Source: Quatrionicoccus australiensis (GTDB taxonomy: Bacteria; Pseudomonadota; Gammaproteobacteria; Burkholderiales; Rhodocyclaceae). From it: a stretch of 64,000 nt of DNA. Shown here piece after piece: positions 34,192 to 45,239 of the stretch (positions are counted from its first letter, which is position 1; each line of letters starts with the position of its first letter). The DNA is taken from positions 62,001 through 126,000 of the forward strand of contig NZ_CP075188.1 in NCBI RefSeq assembly GCF_020510525.1, written 5' to 3'. A program made the position numbers and the translations under genes. The notes under the pieces are model-generated. The model was not told where the DNA came from. It searched no databases and saw nothing but the letters and a program-made list of their open reading frames with translations.

Positions 34192-36030
34192 ATGTCGCAG
34201 CAAACCGAAGACAAGGGTGCCAATCTGCCCAATCCGGCGGAAATCGCCAAGACCTACGCCGAAGTCGCCCAGCGCGCCTCGCGCCTGATCACCAGTTTCG
34301 TTGAAAAGAAGGCCAAGGATGGCGTCAGCGCGCCGACCGATGAACTCGGCGTCGCCAAGGCCTTCATGGACCTGTCGTCCCGTCTGCTGGCCAATCCGTA
34401 CAAGGTGGCCCAGACCCAGATGAACATGATGTGGGACTACTTCTCGCTGTGGCAGAACACTTCGATGAAGATGATGGGCATGCCGGTGCAGGCACCGGTT
34501 GCCTCGCCGAAGAAGGGTGACAACCGCTTCAAGGACGAAGAGTGGGAACAGCATTTCCTGTTCGACTTCGTCAAGCAGTCCTATCTGATCACTGCCCGTC
34601 ACCTGCATGACACTGTCGCCGATACCGAAGGTCTCGACGAAGCCACGCAGCAGAAGGTCAATTTCTTCACCCGCCAGTACATTGATGCGCTGTCGCCGTC
34701 GAACTTTGCCCTGACCAATCCGGAAGTCTTCCGCGAAACCGTCAAGAGCCACGGCCAGAACCTGATCAAGGGTCTCAACAACCTGCTGCACGACGTCGAG
34801 TCCGGTGACGGCCAGCTGCGCATCCGCATGACCGACACCTCGGCCTTCGAAATGGGCAAGAACGTTGCCACGACGCCGGGCAAGGTGATCTTCCAGAACG
34901 AACTGTTCCAGCTGATCCAGTACAACCCGAGCACGCCCGACCAGAACAAGAAGCCGTTCCTGATCGTGCCGCCGTGGATCAACAAGTACTACATCCTCGA
35001 CCTGCGCGAGAAGAACTCCATGGTCAAGTGGGCGACCGACCAGGGCCACACCACCTTCATCATGTCCTGGACCAACCCGGACGAGAAGCTGGCCAAGAAG
35101 TCCTTCGAGAACTATCTGCTCGAAGGTTCGCTCGAGGCGATCAACCAGGTCTGTGCCCACACCGGCGAAGACAGCGTCAATCTGGCCGGTTACTGCCTGG
35201 GCGGTACTTTGCTGATGACGACCCTGGCCTACATGACGGCCAAGAAGGACAAGCGTGCCAATTCCGCCACCTTCTTCACGACCATGCTCGACTTCTCCGA
35301 GCCGGGTGAACTGGGCATCTTCCTTGATGAAGGCGCCGTTTCCGGCCTCGAAAAGAAGATGGCCGAGCGCGGCTTCCTCGAAGGTTCCGAAATGGCCGGC
35401 ACCTTCAACATGCTGAAGGCCAACGACCTGATCTGGTCGTTCGTGGTCAATAACTACCTGATGGGCAAGGATCCGTTCCCGTTCGACCTGCTGTACTGGA
35501 ATTCCGACTCGACGCGCATGCCGGCCGCAATGCACAGCTATTACCTGCGCAACATGTATCTCGGCAACCTGCTCAAGGAACCGGGCGGCCTGACGTTGGG
35601 TGGTGTCAAGATCGACATCTCCAAGGTCAAGACCCCGTGCTACTTCATCTCGACCATCGAAGACCACATCGCACCGTGGAAGAGCACCTACATGGGGGCC
35701 CGCCTGCCGTCCGGCCCGACCAAGTTCGTGCTCGGCGGTTCCGGCCACATCGCCGGCATCGTCAATCCGCCGGTCGCCAACAAGTACGGCTACTGGACCA
35801 ATGACGCGACCGACAGCAATCTGCCGGAAAGCCCGGAAGATTTCCTGGCCGGTGCAACGCAGAATGCCGGTTCGTGGTGGACGCACTGGAACCAGTGGGT
35901 GACCAGCCTGCCGGGTGGTTCGACCAAGGTCAAGGCACGTCAGCCGGAAGACGGCGCGCTCAAGGTCATCGAGGATGCCCCGGGCAGCTACGTCAAGTTC
36001 CGTCTCGATACGCAGAAGAAGGAAAGCTGA
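34192..36030 (+). CDS. phaC: class I poly(3-hydroxyalkanoate) synthase
   Basis: PhaC polymerises 3-hydroxyacyl-CoA into storage granules. The 612-residue length and domain order fit class I. The N-terminal domain ends near FQNELFQLIQYNP, and the alpha/beta hydrolase core carries the modified lipase box LAGYCLGGTLL (nucleophile Cys near residue 330). An Asp in IEDHIAPWKS and a His in GGSGHIAGIVNPP complete the triad. The conserved MSWTNPDEK block is present. No phaA or phaB directly follows, but a thiolase lies 4 kb away. A strong terminator at 36052 ends the transcript. Confidence 0.96.
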   Translation: MSQQTEDKGANLPNPAEIAKTYAEVAQRASRLITSFVEKKAKDGVSAPTDELGVAKAFMDLSSRLLANPYKVAQTQMNMMWDYFSLWQNTSMKMMGMPVQAPVASPKKGDNRFKDEEWEQHFLFDFVKQSYLITARHLHDTVADTEGLDEATQQKVNFFTRQYIDALSPSNFALTNPEVFRETVKSHGQNLIKGLNNLLHDVESGDGQLRIRMTDTSAFEMGKNVATTPGKVIFQNELFQLIQYNPSTPDQNKKPFLIVPPWINKYYILDLREKNSMVKWATDQGHTTFIMSWTNPDEKLAKKSFENYLLEGSLEAINQVCAHTGEDSVNLAGYCLGGTLLMTTLAYMTAKKDKRANSATFFTTMLDFSEPGELGIFLDEGAVSGLEKKMAERGFLEGSEMAGTFNMLKANDLIWSFVVNNYLMGKDPFPFDLLYWNSDSTRMPAAMHSYYLRNMYLGNLLKEPGGLTLGGVKIDISKVKTPCYFISTIEDHIAPWKSTYMGARLPSGPTKFVLGGSGHIAGIVNPPVANKYGYWTNDATDSNLPESPEDFLAGATQNAGSWWTHWNQWVTSLPGGSTKVKARQPEDGALKVIEDAPGSYVKFRLDTQKKES

Positions 36031-36051
36031 TCCGGCAAGGGATCCAAGCAG

Positions 36052-36079
36052 AAAGGGAGGCCGCGGCCTCCCTTTTTTT
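36052..36079 (+). terminator. intrinsic terminator after phaC
   Basis: AAAGGGAGGCCGCGGCCTCCCTTT is a perfect palindrome (36052-36075), followed by more T. The near-symmetrical A/T flanks also allow weaker action on the opposite strand, toward ubiT. Confidence 0.9.
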
Positions 36080-36110
36080 GTCCTGAGTTTCGCCGCCGGA
36101 GCGACGGGGG

Positions 36111-36569
36111 TCAGCGGTGGAGCAAGGGAATGTGCGGCAGGCTGGGCCATTCGATGGCATCCAGCATGTTCTTGACGATCAGGCCCAGCTCCGTGTCGCC
36201 GGTGATTTCCAGTTCGCGGTTGAAAAACAGCGTATCCGGGTCTTCCTGGCGGGCGACCAGTTGCAGGAAGGCCGACAGGTTGGCGGCGAAAGCCAGGTCG
36301 GGTTCGCGCGTGACCTGGAATAGCGGCCGGAAAAGTCCGTCGCGATAGGTGAATGTTGCCTTGCCGCCGGTATCCAGGACATGGATGCTGAACAGTTTGT
36401 CTTCCAGGGCGGTCAACTCGCTTTCCGGCAGCAATTTCATTTTCAGCGCGACGTTGAGTCCGGCGATCAGGGTCAGCGTATGCGGCCATTGCGGCAGCCG
36501 CTTCCCGATCTCGCCGATGATGGCGGGCAGACGGAACTTCGGGATGGTGAAATTCTGGTCCATGCTCAT
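36111..36569 (-). CDS. ubiT: SCP2-domain protein UbiT
   Basis: UbiT is an SCP2 lipid-binding protein that works with UbiU and UbiV in oxygen-independent ubiquinone synthesis. The 152-residue protein begins [19 protein letters not shown] and contains [19 protein letters not shown] and [24 protein letters not shown], the family blocks. Its ATG overlaps the ubiV stop codon (ATGA), so translation is coupled. It is last in the ubiUVT operon. Confidence 0.92.
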   Translation of the reverse strand: MSMDQNFTIPKFRLPAIIGEIGKRLPQWPHTLTLIAGLNVALKMKLLPESELTALEDKLFSIHVLDTGGKATFTYRDGLFRPLFQVTREPDLAFAANLSAFLQLVARQEDPDTLFFNRELEITGDTELGLIVKNMLDAIEWPSLPHIPLLHR

Positions 36570-37468
36570 GCTCCCAGTTGGGCGAGGGCTTGTGTGTGGT
36601 GGGCAACGATGCCGGCGTCGCCGAACCAGTAGCCGTCGACCAGGCCGCTGGCATTCCAGCCGGTGGTGTCGGGTTGCGGCGTCTCGCCGCGGCGGGCGGC
36701 GTCGAAGGCAGCGATGATGGCATTGATGTGCTGCTTCTGCGGGCTGATCCGGACGATGTCGATGCCCATGGCCAGCATCTGCGGGATTTCGTGCAGCAGG
36801 TTGTAGCTCTGCGCCGACATGGTCTGGATGCCGTTGATGCACAGGAAATCCTGGCCGTCGCGGGTGGTCAGGGTCAGACCCTCGGCGTGGTCGAGGCACT
36901 TGAACTGGCAGTCGTCCTTGTTCAGGTCGTAATGGCGGGCCGTGAAGCAGCGCGCCGAGAAGGCGAGCGGCAGCTTGCCGTACACGAAGACCTCGGTTTC
37001 GACACCGGCCGGCCGGCTGGCGTGCAGGGTTTCGATCAGCGCCCGGCTGGCTTCGAGCGGCGGCACCCAGCGCTTCAGGCCGTGTTTGGCGAAGGTGGCG
37101 AGCGTCGCCTCGTTGTAAATGTTGAGGTGCGGGCCGGCGACGAAATCCTGCCCGTGCACGAGGTTGACCGCGCCGAGATCGTTGGCTTCGAGCTTGCAGC
37201 CGGCTTCGTCGACCAGGCGGCGCAGTGCCTTGAGGTCGCTTTCCGATTCGAGCAGGGCCTGGGCCGAAACGACGACCTCCTTGCCGGCGTCGGTCAGATC
37301 GCGGGCAAGGCCGATCCAGTCGGCGGTGCGCAGTTGTTGTCGGCGCGAACAGACGACTTCGCCGACGTAGATGATGTCGAGCGCCGGGTTCTGTGCCATT
37401 TCGGCGTAGAACTCCATGACTTCGGCCTTGGGCCAGAAATAGAGCAGGGGTCCGAGGGAAAGCTTCAT
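36566..37468 (-). CDS. ubiV: U32 family protein UbiV
   Basis: UbiV is a U32-family Fe-S protein that, with UbiU, hydroxylates ubiquinone precursors without oxygen, using prephenate. The 300-residue protein starts [24 protein letters not shown] and shows the family [10 protein letters not shown] segment near residue 40 and a Cys cluster in [21 protein letters not shown] (about residues 170-190) that would hold the 4Fe-4S cluster. It starts three bases after the ubiU stop and is coupled to ubiT. Confidence 0.93.
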   Translation of the reverse strand: MKLSLGPLLYFWPKAEVMEFYAEMAQNPALDIIYVGEVVCSRRQQLRTADWIGLARDLTDAGKEVVVSAQALLESESDLKALRRLVDEAGCKLEANDLGAVNLVHGQDFVAGPHLNIYNEATLATFAKHGLKRWVPPLEASRALIETLHASRPAGVETEVFVYGKLPLAFSARCFTARHYDLNKDDCQFKCLDHAEGLTLTTRDGQDFLCINGIQTMSAQSYNLLHEIPQMLAMGIDIVRISPQKQHINAIIAAFDAARRGETPQPDTTGWNASGLVDGYWFGDAGIVAHHTQALAQLGA

Positions 37469-37470
37469 TC

Positions 37471-38478
37471 TTATCTCCACGGCCGGTTGTAGGCACCCAG
37501 CGTTGCCTGGCTGCCTTCGGAGACCTTGGCCAGCTCGGCCTGCCAGGCCGGTTTGACGTGGAAGCGCTCGCCGCCTTCGGCCAGCGTGTCGAGGGCGGCA
37601 CGCAGCGTGCGGGTGACCTGGGTAACGTAGGCCGGGCTGCGCTGGCGGCCTTCGACCTTGATCGCGCGCACGCCGATTTTCATGATCTCGGGCAGAATGG
37701 AGATGACATTCAGGCTGGTCGGTTCTTCCAGCGCGTAATAGGTTTCGCCCTGGACTTCGAAGCGGCCCTTGCACAGGGTTGGATAACCGGCCGGTTCATC
37801 GTCGCCGAAACGGTCGATGAGAATGCCGTTGAGGCGGGTTTCCATGGCTCCCGGTTGCTTGTCCCATTTCACGTACTTGGCCGGCGAGCAGGCGCCGACG
37901 GTATTCGGCGATTCGCCGCAGGCGTAGGAGGACAGCCAGCAGCGGCCCTCGTTCATGACGCACAGGCTGCCGAAACCGAAGACTTCGATTTCGACCGTGG
38001 TGTTCCTGATCACGTTTTCAACCTGGGCCAGCGTCAGCACGCGCGGCAGCACGGCACGCTTGATGCCGAATTCGCGCTGGCAGAAATTGATCGCCTCGTA
38101 GCTGGTTGCCGAGCCCTGCACCGAGAGGTGCAGACGCTGCTGCGGATGCTTGTTGCGGGCGTAATCGAGGAGGCCGACGTCGGCCAGGATAATCGCGTCT
38201 ACGCCCTGGTCGACCGCTGCGTCGACCGCCTTGTGCCATTCACCGACGCGTCCGGCCTGCGGGAAGGTATTGATCGCGAGCAGGATTTCGCGACCCTTGG
38301 CATGGGCGTAGCGGATGCCTTCTGCCATGTTCTTGGCGTCGAAATTGAGGCCGGCGAAATTGCGCGCGTTGGTGTCATTCTTGAAGCCGAGGTAAACCGC
38401 ATCGGCGCCGTTGTCGACCGCAGCCTTGAGCGCGGGCAGGCTGCCGGCCGGGCAGATCAGATCAGGCAGGGAACTCAT
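37471..38478 (-). CDS. ubiU: U32 family protein UbiU
   Basis: The 335-residue protein is the UbiU partner of UbiV. It starts [31 protein letters not shown] and carries the U32 signature [24 protein letters not shown] with Fe-S ligand Cys near residues 168-185, plus a further Cys in [11 protein letters not shown]. Together with UbiV and UbiT it lets the cell make ubiquinone in anoxic, nitrate-respiring conditions. It is first in the operon, behind an FNR-like box and a TATACT -10. Confidence 0.94.
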   Translation of the reverse strand: MSSLPDLICPAGSLPALKAAVDNGADAVYLGFKNDTNARNFAGLNFDAKNMAEGIRYAHAKGREILLAINTFPQAGRVGEWHKAVDAAVDQGVDAIILADVGLLDYARNKHPQQRLHLSVQGSATSYEAINFCQREFGIKRAVLPRVLTLAQVENVIRNTTVEIEVFGFGSLCVMNEGRCWLSSYACGESPNTVGACSPAKYVKWDKQPGAMETRLNGILIDRFGDDEPAGYPTLCKGRFEVQGETYYALEEPTSLNVISILPEIMKIGVRAIKVEGRQRSPAYVTQVTRTLRAALDTLAEGGERFHVKPAWQAELAKVSEGSQATLGAYNRPWR

Positions 38479-38508
38479 GGAATAGGGGACCGGAAGGATC
38501 AGCCGGGC

Positions 38509-38549
38509 AGTATAGCCAGCCAGTGCTGGCTGCCATTGATCCTGGTCAA
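38509..38549 (-). promoter_or_regulatory. FNR-type class II promoter of ubiUVT
   Basis: On the minus strand TTGACCAGGATCAA (38549-38536) matches the FNR consensus TTGAT-N4-ATCAA at 9 of 10 positions. A -10 element TATACT lies at 38514-38509. The box centre falls about 40 bases upstream of the expected transcription start, the class II activator position. This predicts induction of ubiUVT when oxygen is scarce. Confidence 0.8.
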
Positions 38550-38565
38550 AGAGCCGGTGTCTGGT

Positions 38566-39576
38566 TCAGCGGATCACGATGGTCGGCTTGTAGCCGAGGC
38601 TGCTGCGGATTTTTTCCGCGACCCTGTCAGCGTCGCCACGGTTGGCATAGGGCCCGATTTGCAGGCGATGGATGCCGGCGCTTGGATTGATCTGCATGCT
38701 TTCATTCAGCCAGTCGAGTTCGCGGCTCAAATGGTTTTTCAGGTTTTCTGCATTGTCGGCATTGGCAAAGGCACCCAACTGCAGATAGACGCCCTTGGCG
38801 ACGATCTTTTCACCCGTGCTGTCGCTGCTGCTGGCGGTTTGTACCGGGCGTTCTTCCTGGCGCATGCGCATGGCCATCTGCTCGATATCGTCTGCGCCGG
38901 TCGGGCTCGTGACGGGCTTTTGCGGCGCGACCTGGGCATAGGTGACGCCGGTCGCTTCACCCGGAATGATGGCTTCGACATCGACCAGGCCACTGCCGCC
39001 ATTGATCAGGCCGAGCTTGTAGGCGGCGGTATAGGACAGGTCGATGACGCGATCGGCGTGGAAGGGGCCGCGGTCAGTGATGCGGACAATGACCGACTTG
39101 CCGCTCTGGGCATGCGTCACACGGACATAGGACGGCAAGGCCAGGGTAGGGTGCGCTGCGGTCATTGCGAACATGTCGTAAGGCTCGCCGATCGATGTCT
39201 TCTGGCCGTGGAATTTCTTGCCGTACCAGCTGGCGATGCCGCGCGCCTTGTATGGCTTGACGGCGGTATTCGGTACATATTCCTTGCCGAGCACGACATA
39301 GGGGCGGGTGGCTGGCTTGTGCAGGGGTTCCCACCTGGGTTCGGCATCCGGGATGTCGTCCAGCCCATCCGGAATCTCGTCGGCCGGGCCGTCATCCTTG
39401 TAGAAACCGCCACCGCGCTTCAGTGTCACGCCGGGCTTGCGGGTCGGCGTTGGCGCTCTGGAAATCGGGCTTTTTGCCGTGTCGACCGTTGTTTCCCGTT
39501 CGGTGTGCAGCGGCGAACTGCCACAGGCAGAAAGTAGCGAGACGAGCAGCGCGGCAGGGAGCAGGCGGAGGATCAT
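38566..39576 (-). CDS. rlpA: septal ring lytic transglycosylase RlpA family lipoprotein
   Basis: The 336-residue protein starts MILRLLPAALLVSLLSACGSS with a lipobox (LSAC) at residues 15-18, so it is an outer-membrane lipoprotein. The double-psi beta-barrel domain follows (KARGIASWYGKKFHGQKTSIGEPYDMF and IVRITDRGPFHADRVIDLS), then a C-terminal SPOR domain (VYLQLGAFANADNAENL to the end), which binds denuded peptidoglycan at the septum. Its ATG overlaps the rodA stop (ATGA). It is the last gene of the mre/mrd operon. Confidence 0.93.
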   Translation of the reverse strand: MILRLLPAALLVSLLSACGSSPLHTERETTVDTAKSPISRAPTPTRKPGVTLKRGGGFYKDDGPADEIPDGLDDIPDAEPRWEPLHKPATRPYVVLGKEYVPNTAVKPYKARGIASWYGKKFHGQKTSIGEPYDMFAMTAAHPTLALPSYVRVTHAQSGKSVIVRITDRGPFHADRVIDLSYTAAYKLGLINGGSGLVDVEAIIPGEATGVTYAQVAPQKPVTSPTGADDIEQMAMRMRQEERPVQTASSSDSTGEKIVAKGVYLQLGAFANADNAENLKNHLSRELDWLNESMQINPSAGIHRLQIGPYANRGDADRVAEKIRSSLGYKPTIVIR

Positions 39577-40685
39577 TTCTTGACCAGCATGCGGTGCGTG
39601 TGGATCGACATCAGCATGCCAATCCCGAGAAACAGCGTCACCAGTGCCGTGCCGCCATAGCTCATGAAGGGCAGCGGGACACCGACGACCGGCAGGATGC
39701 CGCTGACCATGCCCATGTTGATGAAGGCGTAGGTGAAAAAGCCGAGCGTGATGGCGCCGGCGAGCAGGCGCGAGAACAGCGTCGGTGCCGCCGAGGCGAT
39801 CATCAGGCCGCGTCCGATCAGCATGGTGTAGAGGAAGAGCAGCAGAAGGTTGCCCATCAGTCCCCATTCTTCCGAGAAGACCGCAAAAATGAAGTCGGTG
39901 TGTTTTTCCGGAATGAATTCGAGGTGGGTCTGTGTGCCGTTCAGATAGCCTTTGCCGATGGCGCCACCGGAACCGATCGCGATGGTTGCCTGGATGATGT
40001 GATAGCCGGAGCCGAGCGGATCGGTGGTCGGGTCGATCAGGGTCAGGATGCGCTTCTTCTGGTAGTCATGCAGCATGCCCCAGAGGAAGGGCGCTGCGGA
40101 TGCCCCTGCGACGATCATGCCGACGATGATCTTCCAGGGCAGGCCGGCAAAGAAAATCACGTAGAAGCCGGCCGCGCCGACCAGCAGTGCGGTACCAAGA
40201 TCGGGTTGCTTGGCGATCAGGGCAAACGGAATAATCAGCAGCAGGGCAGCGATGACGTAATGCTTGAATTTCAGGGTGGCTTCGTATTTCTGGAAATACC
40301 AGGCCAGCATCAAGGGCATTGCGATCTTCATGATCTCGGATGGCTGGATGCGGGTGAAGCCGAGCGACAGCCAGCGGCGGGCACCGTTGATCTTGATGCC
40401 GAAAAGAAAGACCGCGACGAGCAGAACGAGGCCGAGCACATAGAGCGGAATGGCGAAGCTCATCAGTTTTTGCGGTGGCAGGCGGGAAACGAACCACATG
40501 ATGACCATTGCCACGCCCATGTTGCCGGCTTGCGACAAAACCCGCTGGTTGCCGTCAAAGGTTGCCGAATGTACGGTGGCCAGGCCGATTGCCATGATTG
40601 CCAGCGTGATGCAGAGCAGCGGAAAGTCGATATGGGCAATCAATTGTTGCCAACCGCGGCGCAAGGTACCGGCGACATCGATCAT
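39573..40685 (-). CDS. rodA: peptidoglycan glycosyltransferase RodA
   Basis: RodA is the SEDS glycan polymerase of the elongasome. The 370-residue protein is highly hydrophobic, with about ten membrane segments, and shows the SEDS signatures INGARRWLSLGFTRIQPSEIMKIAMPLMLAWY and GVPLPFMSYGGTALVTLFLGIGMLM. It acts with PBP2, encoded directly upstream (one-base overlap), and with MreBCD. Length and motifs are complete. Confidence 0.96.
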   Translation of the reverse strand: MIDVAGTLRRGWQQLIAHIDFPLLCITLAIMAIGLATVHSATFDGNQRVLSQAGNMGVAMVIMWFVSRLPPQKLMSFAIPLYVLGLVLLVAVFLFGIKINGARRWLSLGFTRIQPSEIMKIAMPLMLAWYFQKYEATLKFKHYVIAALLLIIPFALIAKQPDLGTALLVGAAGFYVIFFAGLPWKIIVGMIVAGASAAPFLWGMLHDYQKKRILTLIDPTTDPLGSGYHIIQATIAIGSGGAIGKGYLNGTQTHLEFIPEKHTDFIFAVFSEEWGLMGNLLLLFLYTMLIGRGLMIASAAPTLFSRLLAGAITLGFFTYAFINMGMVSGILPVVGVPLPFMSYGGTALVTLFLGIGMLMSIHTHRMLVKK

Positions 40686-42592
40686 TATTCGGCCTCCTCT
40701 TCGACGGCGGCGCTGTCTTCCGGCGCGGCGCCGGCCGGCAATTTGCCGAGCAGGTAGTAGTCGATGACCATGCGGGCGATCGGTGCCGCCGACTGGGCGC
40801 CAAAACCACCATTCTCGACCAGTACGGCGAGTGCAATTTTCGGATTCTCGGCTGGGGCAAAGGCGATGAACAGGGCGTGGTCGCGCAGTTCCTTCTTGAT
40901 GCCACCTTCTTTGTACTGCGCTCCCTTCAGCGAGAAGACCTGGGCCGTACCGGTCTTGCCGGCAGCTTCGTAAGGCGCACCGGCAAAAGCGCGGGCACCG
41001 GTACCTTCCTTGTTGACCCCGACCATGGCACGGCGGATGACCTCGACGTTTTCCGGCCTGAGATTGAGGTCGCGGATAGGCTGTCTTTCGATCAGACGCT
41101 TCTGGCCGGTCTTGGTGTCAATGATGTGATGCACGATGTGTGGCCGGAACATCACGCCATTATTGGCAATCGTTGCCGTTGCCTGGGCGAGCTGGATGGG
41201 GGTGTAAGCGTTGTAGCCCTGGCCGATCCCGATCGAGATGGTTTCGCCGGCATACCATTTCTGCTGTTCCGGCTTTTTGAAGCGCTGCCTTTTCCATTCC
41301 TGCGAGGGCAGCACGCCCTTCGACTCGCCGTATTCATCCTTGCCGAGGTCGATGCCGGTGCGTTGTCCCAGTCCGAGCTGACCCATGAACTTGGCGATGT
41401 TGTCGATCCCCATGTCGTTGGCCAGCATGTAGTAGTAGGTATCGCAGGAGTGGACGATCGATTTGTACATGTCGACGATGCCATGTCCGCCCTTTTTGTC
41501 GTCGCGGAACTGGTGATTGCCGAAATTGTAGTAACCGGGGTCGCTGATTGCCTGACTCGGCGTACGCTTGCCCATTTCCAGCGCAGCCAGTGCCATGAAA
41601 GGCTTGAAGGTGGAACCCGGAGGGTAGGCGCCGTTGATGGCGCGGTTGACCATGGGCTTGCTCGGGTGCTCGTTGAGCTCTTTCCAGTTGTCCGGCGTGA
41701 TGCCGTCCACGAAGAGATTGGGGTCGTAGGTCGGATTGGAAACCAGGGCCAGGATGCCGCCGGTCGAGGGTTCGATGGCGACCAGTGCGCCCTTGCGGTC
41801 ACCGAAAGCCTGCTCGGTAATTTCCTGCAGCTTGGCATCCAGGGTCAGGGCCAGATTGTTGCCGGAAACCGGCGGGATGCGCTTGAGGCTGCGTAGGGCG
41901 TGGCCGCCGGCGTCGATCTCGACTTCCTCGTAGCCGGTCTGGCCATGCAGTTCGAACTCGTAGTGCTGTTCCAGCCCGGTCTTGCCGATGTGGTCGGTGC
42001 CCTTGAACATGGCCTGCTGTTCGGCTTCTTCGATCCATTTCAGGTCGCGGTCGGTAATCCGGCCGATATAGCCGATCGCGTGCGAGGCAACCGTGCCGAG
42101 CGGATACTGGCGGAAAAGCCGGGCCTTGACCTCGATGCCGGGGAAACGATAGCGCTGGGCGGCGAACTTGGCGACTTCGGCATCGGTCAGGCGGGTCCGG
42201 ATCGGGATGGATTCGAAGTTCTTTGCTTCATCCATCAGGCGCTTGAAGCGCTTTCTGTCCTTGGGCTGGATATCAATGATGGCGGCCAGTTCGTCAATTG
42301 CCACATCCAGGTCGGCAACCCGCGATGGCGTGATTTCCAGCGTGAAAGCGGAGTAATTGCGGGCCAGTACGGTGCCGTTGCGGTCGGTGATGACGCCGCG
42401 GTTGGGTACGATGGGAATCAGTGCAATCCGGTTGTCTTCAGCCCGTGTCTGATAAAAGTCGTGCTGGATGACCTGCAGCCAGATGAAGCGACCGAGCAAT
42501 AGCGAAAAGGCGAGCAGGACGGCAATTGCGGCAAAGCCGGAACGGAAGCGAAAGCGGTCGAGGTCGGCTTCGGGATTGTGGAAATCACCCAC
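40685..42592 (-). CDS. mrdA: penicillin-binding protein 2
   Basis: PBP2 is the transpeptidase of lateral wall growth. The 635-residue protein has one N-terminal membrane anchor (about residues 19-40), the PBP dimer region, and the transpeptidase domain with SxxK in GAYPPGSTFKPF (about residue 320), SCD in IVHSCDTYYY, and KTG in YEAAGKTGTAQVF. A Pro/Ala/Glu-rich tail (PAGAAPEDSAAVEEEAE) ends it. It follows mreD by 14 bases and overlaps rodA by one base. Confidence 0.96.
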   Translation of the reverse strand: MGDFHNPEADLDRFRFRSGFAAIAVLLAFSLLLGRFIWLQVIQHDFYQTRAEDNRIALIPIVPNRGVITDRNGTVLARNYSAFTLEITPSRVADLDVAIDELAAIIDIQPKDRKRFKRLMDEAKNFESIPIRTRLTDAEVAKFAAQRYRFPGIEVKARLFRQYPLGTVASHAIGYIGRITDRDLKWIEEAEQQAMFKGTDHIGKTGLEQHYEFELHGQTGYEEVEIDAGGHALRSLKRIPPVSGNNLALTLDAKLQEITEQAFGDRKGALVAIEPSTGGILALVSNPTYDPNLFVDGITPDNWKELNEHPSKPMVNRAINGAYPPGSTFKPFMALAALEMGKRTPSQAISDPGYYNFGNHQFRDDKKGGHGIVDMYKSIVHSCDTYYYMLANDMGIDNIAKFMGQLGLGQRTGIDLGKDEYGESKGVLPSQEWKRQRFKKPEQQKWYAGETISIGIGQGYNAYTPIQLAQATATIANNGVMFRPHIVHHIIDTKTGQKRLIERQPIRDLNLRPENVEVIRRAMVGVNKEGTGARAFAGAPYEAAGKTGTAQVFSLKGAQYKEGGIKKELRDHALFIAFAPAENPKIALAVLVENGGFGAQSAAPIARMVIDYYLLGKLPAGAAPEDSAAVEEEAE

Positions 42593-42606
42593 GGGTTGCC
42601 ACCTGT

Positions 42607-43128
42607 TCAGATCGGTCGATCAGGATCCTGCTCGACCGGCTGATACTGCGGCAGGAGCAGGATGAAGGTGGCGGGAATCCAGAGCAGGGCTCCGATGAGC
42701 GGCCCGATGAAGTAGGTCAGTCCGGGGAATTCGGCGCCGACAGCCAGACGCATCAGCGCCTGGACAAGCTGGGTGCCGAGCAGCAGCGGCATGACCTGCA
42801 GTGCCTGCTGGGCGAGCGGGAACCAGAGCAGGCGCCGGGACGCGGCGGTTGAAACATAGGCGAGCAGGACATAGGCAAAACAGTGCTGGCCGAGTACCGA
42901 GCCATCCGCGACATCCATCAGCAGACCGAGAATGAAGGCCCAGCCCATGCCGACGCGACGGAATTCGCGCACGCTCCAGAAGCAGAGGACAAGTGCCACC
43001 CAGTCCGGCATGGCAGGCCAGTGGGCGGTCGGCAGAAAGTTGAGCAGAACGGCCGCAATCAGGCTCAGGAAAATGAACCATGGGCGGACCGGGAGCAGGA
43101 TGCGCGAAGAGGAGAAGGTTGGTTGCAT
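42607..43128 (-). CDS. mreD: rod shape-determining protein MreD
   Basis: The 173-residue inner-membrane protein has about five to six hydrophobic segments and the conserved region WVALVLCFWSVREFRRVGMGWAFILGLLMDVADGSVLGQHCFAYVL. MreD is a scaffold component that binds MreC in the elongasome. Its start shares one base with the mreC stop, and it precedes mrdA in the operon. Confidence 0.93.
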   Translation of the reverse strand: MQPTFSSSRILLPVRPWFIFLSLIAAVLLNFLPTAHWPAMPDWVALVLCFWSVREFRRVGMGWAFILGLLMDVADGSVLGQHCFAYVLLAYVSTAASRRLLWFPLAQQALQVMPLLLGTQLVQALMRLAVGAEFPGLTYFIGPLIGALLWIPATFILLLPQYQPVEQDPDRPI

Positions 43129-44060
43129 CAGTTGCTCTTTTTCGCGCGGTTCTTCTGGCGGACCGTCATCTTGTCGGTGCCGCTTTCCCGGCTGGTGGAC
43201 TCGGGCGGAGCCGGCGGCAAGGGCTGGCGTGGATCAAGAACCATGATTTCGCCGAAATTCTCGACGCCGGCCACCGGCACGCAAAAGATGCGGGCAAAGG
43301 AATAGGCACTGTCACGCTCGATATTGATCACCTTGGCGACCGGAAAACCCGGCAGGTAGATGCCGTCGAGGCCGGATGTCACCAGAATATCGCCTTCCTG
43401 AACGTCGGCATTGGCGGGCATGTAGCGCAGTTCAAGCTGGCCGTTGCCGAGGCCGAAGACGACCGAGCGCTGGCCGCTGCGGACGATCTGTACCGGTACC
43501 GCCTGATCCTTGTCGGTAATCAGCGTGATTTCTGCCGAGAAAGGGAATACGCGGGTGACCTGGCCAACGACACCGGCCTCGTCGATGGCCGGCTGGCCGG
43601 CGACGATACCCGACTGCTGGCCCTTGTCGACGATGACCTTGCGCGAAAACGGATCACGGGCGGTGTACAGAATCTGGGCAACCTGGCCATTGGCCTTTTC
43701 GCGTTCCTTGACGCTGAGCAATTTGCGCAGGCGCTCGTTTTCCACCTCAAGCTGGAGCAGGCGCTGCAGGTTGGGGGCGGTGTTGAGCTGGGCGTGCTTG
43801 AGCGCGTTGTTCTCTTGATGCAGCGCCTGCAGGCCTTGCAGGTAGTTGTTGGCGTAGTCGACCAGGCTGCCCGGCGTCTGGGCGACCCGTTGAACCGGGT
43901 CGACCAGTAATGCAATGCTCTGGCGCAGCAGGTTGAGGCTGCGAAAACGCAGGTCGAGCACGAACACCGCCAGTGAAATGGCGATGTAGAAAGTCAGAAG
44001 GGCCAGCGGTGCTGGCCCTCGCTTGAAGAACGGTGGCGGTGCGTGGTCGATGCCGGCCAT
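43128..44060 (-). CDS. mreC: rod shape-determining protein MreC
   Basis: The 310-residue protein has a short cytoplasmic N-terminus, one membrane segment (about residues 18-37) and a periplasmic coiled coil (QGLQALHQENNALKHAQLN, then LQLEVENERLRKLLSVKE). The beta-barrel domain follows (SGIVAGQPAIDEAGVVGQVTRVFPFSAEITLITDKDQAVPVQ), typical of MreC. The tail is Pro/Arg/Lys-rich. It links MreB to PBP2 and regulates it. It lies 29 bases after mreB. Confidence 0.94.
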   Translation of the reverse strand: MAGIDHAPPPFFKRGPAPLALLTFYIAISLAVFVLDLRFRSLNLLRQSIALLVDPVQRVAQTPGSLVDYANNYLQGLQALHQENNALKHAQLNTAPNLQRLLQLEVENERLRKLLSVKEREKANGQVAQILYTARDPFSRKVIVDKGQQSGIVAGQPAIDEAGVVGQVTRVFPFSAEITLITDKDQAVPVQIVRSGQRSVVFGLGNGQLELRYMPANADVQEGDILVTSGLDGIYLPGFPVAKVINIERDSAYSFARIFCVPVAGVENFGEIMVLDPRQPLPPAPPESTSRESGTDKMTVRQKNRAKKSN

Positions 44061-44089
44061 CGCTTAAGCTCGAATTGTGGCGATCAAGT

Positions 44090-45184
<1,095 letters not shown>

Positions 45185-45239
45185 TTATAACGCTTTCCAT
45201 TTTAAGACTTTGTGCGCCGCAATAAAGTCTTTGGCAGCC

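Noticed and set aside
34186..36723. An 845-codon minus-strand frame
   Set aside because: It is the shadow of phaC, which has the correct length and catalytic residues on the plus strand.
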